A stretch of 64,000 nt of DNA from assembly GCF_003946145.1 (NCBI RefSeq), contig NZ_RHOC01000002.1, forward strand, positions 186,001 to 250,000. The letters are read 5' to 3'. Shown here piece after piece: positions 34,805 to 42,181 of the stretch. The notes beneath the pieces were generated by a model. The model did not search any database, was not told the origin of the DNA, and saw nothing but the letters and a program-made list of their open reading frames with translations. The stretch is from Levilactobacillus huananensis. GTDB taxonomy: Bacteria > Bacillota > Bacilli > Lactobacillales > Lactobacillaceae. Both the position numbers and the translations under genes were made by a program. Position 1 is the stretch's first letter. Each line of letters begins with the position of its first letter.

Positions 34805-35650
34805 ATGATCCAAACAGCCTTAATTATGATGGGGGTCGGTATCTTTGCCGGTATCGCCGGGTCGATTTTAGGCATCGGTGGTGGGATGATTATCACGCCC
34901 ATCCTGACCCTGGGAATGGGTCTAAATATCAAATATGCCATTGGGGCCAGCATTATCGCTGTCATTGCGACCAGTTCGGGGTCGACAATTGCCTATTTGC
35001 GAGACAATGTGTTGAATTTACGGGTGGCGATGTTTCTGGAAATTGCGACGACCACTGGGGCCATTACCGGGGCTTTACTGACGGGGGTCTTGGATCCCAA
35101 GTACCTGTACCTGTTGTTTGGGTGCTTGTTGGTTTTCTCCGGGTGGAATATGTATCGCAAATTGCGGCGCGGACAGGAAGTTCTCCAACGTGTGGAACCC
35201 GATCGAATTGCGACAAAACTGAAGCTCAACGGAACATACTACGACAAAGCCGAAATGAAAAACGTGGATTATCAAGTTGAAAATGTGCCGGCTGGGTTTA
35301 CCGTGATGTTTGGCGCCGGGGTTGCCAGCGGCTTGTTGGGAATCGGCTCCGGAGCCTTCAAGGTGATGGCAATGGATACCTTCATGAAGATGCCTTTGAA
35401 ACCGTCGAGTTCGACGTCTAACCTGATGATGGGGGTTACCGCGGCGGCCAGTGCAACGGTGTACTTCTTTAACGGGTCGATTTTGCCCGGTATCGCAGTT
35501 CCGATGGCACTGGGAATTCTTGGTGGAGCCGTCATTGGCTCACGTGTCATGCAGATTTTGCCATCCCGTTGGATTCGAATCGTGTTCATTCCGATTATTC
35601 TCTACATTGGGCTGCAGATGCTCTTTAAGGGATTGGGGGTTCATTTCTAA
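34805..35650 (+). CDS. TauE/SafE (DUF81) family sulfite/organoanion exporter
   Basis: A 281-residue membrane protein with the two TauE repeats: GIAGSILGIGGGMIITPIL near residues 14-33, and GVASGLLGIGSGAFKVMAM in the second half. Family members move sulfite, sulfonates or other small organoanions across the membrane. The strong GAGGAGGAAA site fixes ATG 34805. The stop overlaps the next start (TAATG), coupling it to the DUF1634 protein. Confidence 0.9.
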   Translation: MIQTALIMMGVGIFAGIAGSILGIGGGMIITPILTLGMGLNIKYAIGASIIAVIATSSGSTIAYLRDNVLNLRVAMFLEIATTTGAITGALLTGVLDPKYLYLLFGCLLVFSGWNMYRKLRRGQEVLQRVEPDRIATKLKLNGTYYDKAEMKNVDYQVENVPAGFTVMFGAGVASGLLGIGSGAFKVMAMDTFMKMPLKPSSSTSNLMMGVTAAASATVYFFNGSILPGIAVPMALGILGGAVIGSRVMQILPSRWIRIVFIPIILYIGLQMLFKGLGVHF

Positions 35651-36030
35651 TGCAAGAAAAACAAACAGCAACGGCTAAAGAGATGGCACAGGTTGAAACG
35701 ATTATTGGTCGGATTCTTCAGGTAGGGGTCATTGTTTCTGCTATTGTGATGTTGATTGGGCTAGTCATCTTCTTGATAACTGGCCAATCCGGTTATCCCG
35801 GAAGCACTATGCCGCTGAGTATGGGAGCGATCCTAGTCGGTACTTGGCATCTCAAGGCCTATGCCATTATGATGTTGGGAACGTATTGTTTGATCCTGAC
35901 ACCCGTTTTGCGGGTGATAGTTTCCATCTATGCGTTCTATAAGGAACGTGACCATCTGTACGTGGCGATTACGACTTTGGTGCTGCTCATCTTACTTTTT
36001 GCCTTGTTTATCGGGGTTCATGGCGATTAA
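35650..36030 (+). CDS. DUF1634 membrane protein
   Basis: A 126-residue protein with three hydrophobic helices, typical DUF1634 length and layout (LLILTPVLRVIVSIYAFYKERD-like core). DUF1634 genes usually follow TauE/SafE genes, as here with a one-base overlap, suggesting an accessory subunit. Function is not established. Confidence 0.85.
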   Translation: MQEKQTATAKEMAQVETIIGRILQVGVIVSAIVMLIGLVIFLITGQSGYPGSTMPLSMGAILVGTWHLKAYAIMMLGTYCLILTPVLRVIVSIYAFYKERDHLYVAITTLVLLILLFALFIGVHGD

Positions 36031-36042
36031 ATTTGAATCGGT

Positions 36043-36080
36043 GGCGTTGGTGGAAAACTCTGCCAACGCCTTTTTATTTT
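36043..36080 (+). terminator. Terminator of the TauE-DUF1634 operon
   Basis: GGCGTTGG...CCAACGCC followed by TTTTTATTTT. Confidence 0.85.
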
Positions 36081-36226
36081 GATTGTTTTAAAATACGGGG
36101 ACTTAGAGGTAAATGACCTGATAATACCTCTAGTTCGAGGGTCGGTGTTCAAGTTTACCGGGTAGTTCAATCAGCGCAACTAGCCGGTGACAGTCCTAGA
36201 AACCGCGGCAACCAGTAGACTTATCT

Positions 36227-36262
36227 CAAAAAGAAAAAGGGCGACCGTATTGAACGGTCGTC
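36227..36262 (-). terminator. Terminator of the R-alcohol dehydrogenase gene
   Basis: On the minus strand GGACGACCGT-TCAAT-ACGGTCGCCC then CTTTTTCTTTTT. Confidence 0.88.
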
Positions 36263-36283
36263 CTTAAATTTAAAATGATTGGT

Positions 36284-37042
36284 TTATTGAGCGGTGTAAC
36301 CACCATCAACAACGAATTCTGAACCAGTAGCGAACTTGGATTCGTTAGAGGCAAGGTAAACACAGATGTAGGCGATATCGTTAGGTTCACCGATGTGGCC
36401 CATTGGCGTCTTGGTACGAGCTGACATAGCAGCCTCGGCACCTGGAAGATCGTCAACTAATGGCGTCTTGATGTAACCTGGGTGAACAGTATTAACACGA
36501 ACGTCATAGTCCTTCAAGGCACAGTCGATAGCGGCTGACTTGGACATGATCCGAACGGCACCCTTAGAAGCGTTGTAAGCTCCTAAGTTAGGGTCACCAA
36601 CGAAGCCTTCGATTGAAGACATGTTGATGATTGAAGCGCCGAGGTTCTTATTCTTCATCCGTTGGATACCAAGACGGGTACCGAAGAATACACCGTCTAA
36701 GTTAACGGCAAGTTGTTGTTTCCATTCGGCAGTCGTCGTGTTTTCAACACTCTTGTTAACGGCCATACCGGCATTGTTAACGATAGTTGATACGGGGCCA
36801 AAGGCTTTTTCCGTAGCATCGAATAACTTAACCCAACCGTCTTCATCAGTTGCATCGTGTTGGAAGAACTGGATAACGTCAGAACCGCCGACACTCTTAG
36901 CAGCCTTTTCGCCGACGTCAGCGTGACGACCGGTAATCATAACCTTGGCGCCTTCTTCAACGAACTTGTTGGCAACAGCCAACCCAATTCCTAAAGTACC
37001 ACCTGTAACAATTGCAACTTTACCATCTAAACGATGAGCCAT
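36284..37042 (-). CDS. R-specific alcohol dehydrogenase (SDR, L. brevis RADH-like)
   Basis: A 252-residue SDR. TGGTLGIG (cofactor), N114, S143, Y156 and K160 (N113/S142/Y155/K159 in the Met-less numbering of L. brevis RADH) form the catalytic tetrad. GRHADVG after strand 2 fits NADPH preference. The C-terminus VVDGGYTAQ ends in the Gln that binds Mg2+ in RADH. From memory, most of the protein is identical to the L. brevis enzyme, a homotetramer that reduces bulky ketones to R-alcohols. ATG 37042 is preceded by CAGGAGGTAA. This is the best species marker in the window. Confidence 0.93.
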   Translation of the reverse strand: MAHRLDGKVAIVTGGTLGIGLAVANKFVEEGAKVMITGRHADVGEKAAKSVGGSDVIQFFQHDATDEDGWVKLFDATEKAFGPVSTIVNNAGMAVNKSVENTTTAEWKQQLAVNLDGVFFGTRLGIQRMKNKNLGASIINMSSIEGFVGDPNLGAYNASKGAVRIMSKSAAIDCALKDYDVRVNTVHPGYIKTPLVDDLPGAEAAMSARTKTPMGHIGEPNDIAYICVYLASNESKFATGSEFVVDGGYTAQ

Positions 37043-37245
37043 CTGTAATTACCTCCTGAATTGTAAGTGAATGTTGTCACATGTCTATGGCTCTATTATG
37101 TAACAAAACGATCAAAAATGCTAGTCATTTTGTAAATTTTTTTCATTTATTTTTTAAATGGCTAAAAAGTTCGGGAACAAAAAAGGTGTGCTAAACTGGG
37201 TATCAAGGCGTTTTGAGAGATAAAAGTAGAGAGGCGATTGACATC

Positions 37246-38466
37246 GTGGGCACACAAAAGAATGACCAATGGCGGCGAAATTTAGCTGTTTTATGGCTAG
37301 GAACCTTCATAGCTGGCATGGGGTTTAGTGAAATCATGCCATTTCTATCGTTATATGTAGATGGCTTGGGGACATTTACTCAGGGACAATTGACGATGTA
37401 CAGTGGGGTCACGTATGCCGTGACCTTCTTCGTCATTGCCTTGGTGTCCCCATTGTGGGGCAAGCTGGCAGACCAAAAGGGGCGTAAAGTGATGCTGCTA
37501 CGGTCCTCTCTGGGGATGGCCGTTGTGATTGGACTAATGGGATTTGTAACGACTGTTTGGCAACTTATTGGTTTGCGATTCTTGCAAGGCTTCTTTGCGG
37601 GCTATATTCCCAACGCTAGTGCCTTGATTGCGTCGGAGACGCCGCGAGAAAAGAGCGGTAACGCGTTGGGAATTCTCACGACTGGTTATGTCAGTGGTAA
37701 TTTGATTGGCCCTGTTCTTGGCGGTATTCTCGCACAGGTTTTCTCCATTCGTTGGACGTTTATTCTGACCGGGATTTTTTTAACGATTGTCTTCTTTCTT
37801 AGCGCGACGTTAGTGCACGAGCATTTTACGCCAGTGAGTCGGGCACAACAGGCTCGTCAGGGGAGCTGGCTGAAACAAGTTCAGAACCCAAAGTTAATTT
37901 TGGTGTTACTGGTTTCAACGATGATTATTCAAATGGGAAACAATTCCATTACCCCAATTATTAGTCTGTATGTGAAGCAGTTGATGCACAACGTCGGTCC
38001 AATTACCTTGGTTGCTGGGATTGTTGCGGCGCTACCGGGTCTATCGACCTTGTTAGCGGCGCCAAAATTAGGCGAATACGGTGACCGTCATGGAACCAGT
38101 CGTGTCTTGGTTTTCGGCTATGTTTTTGCGGTCCTTATGTATTTTCCGCAAGGTTTTGTCAGCAGTGTCTGGCTACTAGGGATCTTACGGTTCATGATTG
38201 GGGTTTCAGACGGAGCGCTGTTTCCGGCCGTCCAAACCTTATTGACTAAGAATTCACCGCAGTCCTTGACGGGAACGGTTTTTAGCTGGAATCAATCATT
38301 TCAAGCCCTGGGGAGCATGTTTGGCTCCCTATTTGGTGGCGTTGTTGCCAATATGTTTAACTACAATGGGGTCTTTATTTTTACGGCTATCACGTTACTT
38401 GTGAACTTTGGCTTGTTGTGGTGGTTGGTCCCAGAGATTCGTCAATTTCGGCAGCAACACGCATAG
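37246..38466 (+). CDS. MFS drug efflux transporter
   Basis: A 406-residue 12-helix major facilitator. LADQKGRKVMLLRSSLGM between helices 2 and 3 is the MFS signature loop, and GYVSGNLIGPVLGG in helix 5 is the antiporter (motif C) pattern of drug exporters. GTG 37246 follows AGAGAGG; an upstream TTG at 37213 lacks a site. The gene lies 12 nt before an alarmone synthetase gene on the same strand. Substrate unknown. Confidence 0.88.
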   Translation: MGTQKNDQWRRNLAVLWLGTFIAGMGFSEIMPFLSLYVDGLGTFTQGQLTMYSGVTYAVTFFVIALVSPLWGKLADQKGRKVMLLRSSLGMAVVIGLMGFVTTVWQLIGLRFLQGFFAGYIPNASALIASETPREKSGNALGILTTGYVSGNLIGPVLGGILAQVFSIRWTFILTGIFLTIVFFLSATLVHEHFTPVSRAQQARQGSWLKQVQNPKLILVLLVSTMIIQMGNNSITPIISLYVKQLMHNVGPITLVAGIVAALPGLSTLLAAPKLGEYGDRHGTSRVLVFGYVFAVLMYFPQGFVSSVWLLGILRFMIGVSDGALFPAVQTLLTKNSPQSLTGTVFSWNQSFQALGSMFGSLFGGVVANMFNYNGVFIFTAITLLVNFGLLWWLVPEIRQFRQQHA

Positions 38467-38478
38467 GAGGAAATATAA

Positions 38479-39150
38479 GTGGCAAACGAAAATTTACCGA
38501 CCTCGTTTCCAAACGACCCGACCTCGTTAGCGGCAGTTGATCGGTTTCGACAATTAATGTTGAACTATCGGAGTGCCGTGCGGGTGGTACGAACGAAGAT
38601 TACATACTTGGATCAGGAATACCAGATCCAGCATGGGCATTCACTGGTTGACAGTCTTCAATCACGGATCAAATCGCCAGAAAGTATTTTGGAAAAAGTG
38701 CAACGCAAGCATTTAGACTTTAATTTGGCGACTCTGCCGGACCAGATGCATGATATTGCTGGTATTCGAATCATTGTCCGTTTTGAAGATGATATCGTGG
38801 CGATGGAACGGCGATTGGAAAAACAACCAGATATTCGGATTCTGAAACGTAAAGATTATGTCACCAAGCCTAAGGCTAATGGATATCGGAGTCTGCACCT
38901 GATTTTAGCTGTGCCGGTATTTCTAAATGCCGGGGTCGAAGCGGTTACGGTGGAGGTTCAGATCCGAACCATTGCCATGAACTTCTGGGCATCATTGGAA
39001 CACGAACTCAACTACAAAAAGAATGTCGCGCATCAGGATGAACTGCGTCAGGAGTTAGTGGCGAAAGCCGAACTCGTTCACCAGCTTGATCAGGACATGA
39101 ACGCGATTAAGAACCAGATTCGAGCGGATAATGACAGGTCGACCGAATAG
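38479..39150 (+). CDS. Small alarmone synthetase (RelQ/RelP type)
   Basis: A 223-residue RelA/SpoT synthetase domain without hydrolase or regulatory domains. MHDIAGIRIIVRF, KPKANGYRSLHL and EVQIRTIAMNFWASLEHELNYK are the GTP/ATP-binding and catalytic motifs. It makes (p)ppGpp from GTP or GDP and ATP. The GTG start at 38479 follows TAGGAGGAAA. Close coupling with the efflux gene suggests co-expression. I cannot decide between RelP and RelQ. Confidence 0.9.
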   Translation: MANENLPTSFPNDPTSLAAVDRFRQLMLNYRSAVRVVRTKITYLDQEYQIQHGHSLVDSLQSRIKSPESILEKVQRKHLDFNLATLPDQMHDIAGIRIIVRFEDDIVAMERRLEKQPDIRILKRKDYVTKPKANGYRSLHLILAVPVFLNAGVEAVTVEVQIRTIAMNFWASLEHELNYKKNVAHQDELRQELVAKAELVHQLDQDMNAIKNQIRADNDRSTE

Positions 39151-39195
39151 TGGGGGGAGTTAGCAATCCCAGCTGTGCCTCAAGTTTTGAGCGCA

Positions 39196-39223
39196 AAATA
39201 AAAAACCCTGGCAAGTGCCAAGG
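39196..39223 (-). terminator. Terminator of the DUF2929-like gene
   Basis: On the minus strand CCTTGGC-ACTT-GCCAGGG followed by TTTTTTATTTT. Confidence 0.75.
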
Positions 39224-39252
39224 CTGGTTTGTTGATCATGTTTATATTGACG

Positions 39253-39459
39253 TTACTTGGCACTTGAAGCTTGCTTACGGCCTTCGCGGTTCATGAACCA
39301 GATACCGTTCACTGCAACGAATGCTGCAACGGCTGTAATGGCACCAACAGTTATCCAATCATACGTCATTTTTTCTAGCGTACTTCCAATATAGCCGATG
39401 ATTTCACCGAAAATAACGGCCCAAATAACCACGATCAAGTTAGAGAAAAACCACTTCAC
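39253..39459 (-). CDS. DUF2929 (YjzD-like) small membrane protein
   Basis: A 68-residue protein with two helices: VIWAVIFGEIIGYIGS and the next, ending NREGRKQ. The conserved FGEIIGYIGS turn fits DUF2929/YjzD. GTG at 39459 is chosen because TGAGGTGA lies 5 nt upstream; a longer frame exists but lacks a ribosome binding site. Function unknown. Confidence 0.75.
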   Translation of the reverse strand: MKWFFSNLIVVIWAVIFGEIIGYIGSTLEKMTYDWITVGAITAVAAFVAVNGIWFMNREGRKQASSAK

Positions 39460-39562
39460 ACGCGTCACCTCACAATCATTACCCATTTTAACACGTGCAC
39501 CCGTGTTGCGGTAGTTAAGATTGTGTAAGCGGTTAAATAATTGTTGTGACAAGGCGGAGAGG

Positions 39563-39591
39563 TTGCGTATACGAGGGGATTTCTGTATAAT
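39563..39591 (+). promoter_or_regulatory. Promoter of the CPA2 antiporter
   Basis: TTGCGT (39563-39568), 17 bp, TATAAT (39586-39591). Transcription start is near 39598, so the mRNA enters the attenuator after about a dozen nucleotides. Confidence 0.8.
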
Positions 39592-39610
39592 ACGCTGTAA
39601 TTAAATTAAA

Positions 39611-39688
39611 AGACGGTTGAAGCGACTGCTTTCAAGAATAGTGTTTCCCTTGGGTTGGGGGGACCATCTTTGAAGCGGTCGTTTTTTT
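39611..39688 (+). promoter_or_regulatory. Transcription attenuator with mutually exclusive hairpins
   Basis: The terminator pairs 39623-39637 with 39667-39681 (14 of 15 bp) and is followed by seven T, only 20 nt before the antiporter start. The same 5' strand can instead pair with 39617-39623 (TTGAAGC with GCTTTCAA, 39628-39635). TTGAAGCG occurs at both 39617-39624 and 39670-39677, so upstream and downstream copies compete for one partner. This is the design of a riboswitch or protein-controlled attenuator, but no known aptamer is recognised. Confidence 0.7.
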
Positions 39689-39707
39689 GTTGAAAAGGAG
39701 GCTACTC

Positions 39708-40901
39708 GTGAACTTATTAATGAGCTTGACACTGATTCTACTGGCAACGACTGTGGTGGGACACTATAGTACCCGCATTGGAATTCCAGCGGTAATTGGA
39801 CAGTTGTTGGTGGGGGTTATCATTGGACCTGCGGTATTAGGCTGGGTCAGCCTGACCCATGTGTTGGAAAGCTACGCGGAGATCGGGGTTATTATCCTGA
39901 TGTTTATTGCGGGGTTGGAAAGTGACCTGCAACTTCTGAAACGTTATTTGAAGCCCAGCGTCTTTGTGGCGCTGTTAGGGGTCATCGTCCCAATGATTGG
40001 AACGTACCTCGTGGGGATGGTTTATAACTTAGGCATGGTCGAGAGTCTCTTTATCAGTGTCATCTTCGCTGCCACATCGGTTTCCATCTCCGTAGAGGTC
40101 TTGAAGGAAATGAATGCCATGAGTAGCCGTGAAGGGACCACTATCCTTGGGGCCGCCGTAGTTGACGATGTTTTGGCTGTGGTCATCTTGAGTGTGCTAG
40201 TCTCGACGACCGGGACCGCTGTGGGTGGGAGTGGTGGCTCGAGTGACCTGCTTATCACGACCTTGGAACAGATTGCCTACTTTGCCGCTATTTACTTCGT
40301 CGTTCGCTGGGTGGCACCATACATGGCCAAGATTGGGGAACGGTTATTGATTCCAATGGGTCAAACGCTCATGGCCATTATCCTTTGTTTTGGGATGGCT
40401 TTCTTGGCTGAAGTTGTCGGTTTAAGTGACGTCGTGGGCGCCTTCTTCGCGGGGATCGCCATTGCGCAGACGTCAGCCTTGTCCACAGTCGATCGGCATA
40501 TTGAACCCATTGGGTACGCGCTGTTTATCCCTGTGTTCTTCGTCAGCATTGGGTTGAACATGGACTTCCATGGCTTGGGTCATCAGACTGGGTTCATCGT
40601 GGTTCTGACCATCGTGGCGATTCTCACCAAGTTGTTGGGGGCCGGTGGTGGGGCCAAATTGGCCGGCTATTCCTGGGACAGTTCGGCTGCTGTTGGGGCC
40701 GGGATGGTCTCACGCGGGGAGATGGCCTTGATCATTGCCCAGATCGGATTCCAAGCCAAACTTATGTCACCGGTTCGTTATTCGGCCATTGTGGCGGCGA
40801 TTATTATTGCCACGTTAGTTGCGCCATTCTTGTTACGGGTTACCGTTAACCGGGTTCGTAAGGGCGAAGCGGATGTCTCTAAGGTGCGTCCAAGTGCTTA
40901 G
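39708..40901 (+). CDS. CPA2 family Na+(K+)/H+ antiporter
   Basis: A 397-residue membrane protein with 12-13 helices. GIPAVIGQLLVGVIIGPAVLGW, AVVDDVLAVVIL (the DD-type ion-binding pair) and the VSRGEMALIIAQIG segment match the NapA/KefB-like CPA2 group of electrogenic antiporters. GTG 39708 lies after AAAAGGAGG; the TTG at 39687 would precede that site. It is controlled by the leader attenuator just upstream. It likely functions in Na+ or pH homeostasis. Confidence 0.9.
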   Translation: MNLLMSLTLILLATTVVGHYSTRIGIPAVIGQLLVGVIIGPAVLGWVSLTHVLESYAEIGVIILMFIAGLESDLQLLKRYLKPSVFVALLGVIVPMIGTYLVGMVYNLGMVESLFISVIFAATSVSISVEVLKEMNAMSSREGTTILGAAVVDDVLAVVILSVLVSTTGTAVGGSGGSSDLLITTLEQIAYFAAIYFVVRWVAPYMAKIGERLLIPMGQTLMAIILCFGMAFLAEVVGLSDVVGAFFAGIAIAQTSALSTVDRHIEPIGYALFIPVFFVSIGLNMDFHGLGHQTGFIVVLTIVAILTKLLGAGGGAKLAGYSWDSSAAVGAGMVSRGEMALIIAQIGFQAKLMSPVRYSAIVAAIIIATLVAPFLLRVTVNRVRKGEADVSKVRPSA

Positions 40902-40932
40902 AATAAGTTAGTTTTCAAAGTAAGATACCATG

Positions 40933-40975
40933 AGGTCCAGTAACCAGCCATTTTGGGTAGTTGCTGGACCTTTTT
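40933..40975 (+). terminator. Terminator of the antiporter gene
   Basis: AGGTCCAGTAAC / GTTGCTGGACCT followed by TTTT. Confidence 0.85.
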
Positions 40976-41207
40976 GGTTGGACCATTAATCAGTCCAATA
41001 TTGAAACTGGCTAGAACTAATCTAGAGTAAGTGGTTCCCCTTCTGGTTTGTCTGGTATTTGGGGCGAGTATTGAATGATTTGCTATGTGATATAATTTGA
41101 GAGCAGTGTGAGAATTGATGCAGAAACTAAAAAATATTTCCAAATGGGTAAATGGCATGTGATATGTCGGAAAATTAGGTGATCTTTTTTTGGAGGGAGG
41201 GATTGAA

Positions 41208-41672
41208 ATGGCGAAAAGAGTGTTGCGATATTTGTTATTCTTGCTCTATGGGGTAGTTTCAATGGTGATTCTACTTACTTGGAACACGAAAAACGGTTGG
41301 ACGGTTTCGATAACGCCATATACAGCATGGTTATTTTTTAGTTGGTTATTATGTTATCCATGGTTAAGGGAAAAATTAGGCTACTTATTCATTAAGAATG
41401 ATAAGAGAAAGGGATCGTATGACCCCCATGATATGGATCGGCATCGGCAAGGTAAGTCAGTAAAACATAAAAATAGAGAATTGACAGCAAATGGTATGAC
41501 GTCGTACCCGTGGCAATACGCAGTAGGGAGTACGCGAAGTATTGGTGAAATCTTTAGTCTTATCTACGTATTCTGTGAACATCTATTGATGAGTGCCTTA
41601 CTAATCCTATTTGGCCCGCTTATCACGTGTACGTTGCTTCTAATCATCTTGTTCAAAAAAAGAAGGTCATGA
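41208..41672 (+). CDS. AT-rich membrane protein of unknown function
   Basis: A 154-residue protein with a basic N-terminus, two helices before residue 60, a polar central loop rich in Lys, His and Arg, and a hydrophobic C-terminal stretch ending KKRRS. ATG 41208 follows GGAGGGAGGG. Base composition is visibly richer in A and T than neighbouring genes, hinting at recent gain. No family is recognised, and neighbours give no clue. Confidence 0.6.
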   Translation: MAKRVLRYLLFLLYGVVSMVILLTWNTKNGWTVSITPYTAWLFFSWLLCYPWLREKLGYLFIKNDKRKGSYDPHDMDRHRQGKSVKHKNRELTANGMTSYPWQYAVGSTRSIGEIFSLIYVFCEHLLMSALLILFGPLITCTLLLIILFKKRRS

Positions 41673-42133
41673 CTAGTCGATTGGAAGAACATTGCAAGGT
41701 GATTGACACAGACGTACTTAAAAGCCGTTAATTGTTGGCTTAAACTGAATGAAATTCCTGTAATATTTAATCGAAAAATCCATTCTCTTGCTGTTACCGC
41801 ATGAATAGCAAGAGAATGGATTTTTTGATGTGGTGAAATTCCGATTGAAGTGGACACTGGAAGAATAGCCCATTATGACGCATTTAACGATCGCTCTGAT
41901 CAGGGATGACGCTAGTGTTAACTGATACTTTTTATCAGTTCCTGGAACAGTGACTTTGAAGACTTGCGTTCTGGGTGTGGCTTCAAATCAAGCGAGAGAG
42001 AGGCATTCCACATAAGAGGTGAGATCCCAGATAGACCCCCTAATCATCTTATCGGATGGTATGATTTCTCGCCAAAATAGGCGAAAATTATCGAAGAGAT
42101 TTCGTTAGTACTAAGTAGGAGGAAAGCAAGCGC
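41673..42133. other. Intergenic region without a supported gene
   Basis: Apart from the long terminator at 41774-41826, this gap shows only a partial palindrome near 41918-41945 and no supported reading frame. Confidence 0.4.
41774..41826. terminator. Long bidirectional terminator-like hairpin
   Basis: AAAAATCCATTCTCTTGCT / AGCAAGAGAATGGATTTTT, about 19 bp perfect, with A and T runs on both sides. Confidence 0.8.
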
Positions 42134-42170
42134 CAAATAAAAAGCGTTCGGCAAGATGCACCGAACGCTC
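42134..42170 (-). terminator. Terminator of the YfhO-like gene
   Basis: On the minus strand AGCGTTCGG...CCGAACGCT followed by TTTTTATTT. Confidence 0.85.
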
Positions 42171-42181
42171 ACTAAACAAAT

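Noticed and set aside
36106-36215. Possible riboswitch between the DUF1634 and RADH genes
   Set aside because: Conserved-looking GTTCAAG and CCGGTGACAG strings do not fit any riboswitch core I know, and the region is downstream of both flanking genes.
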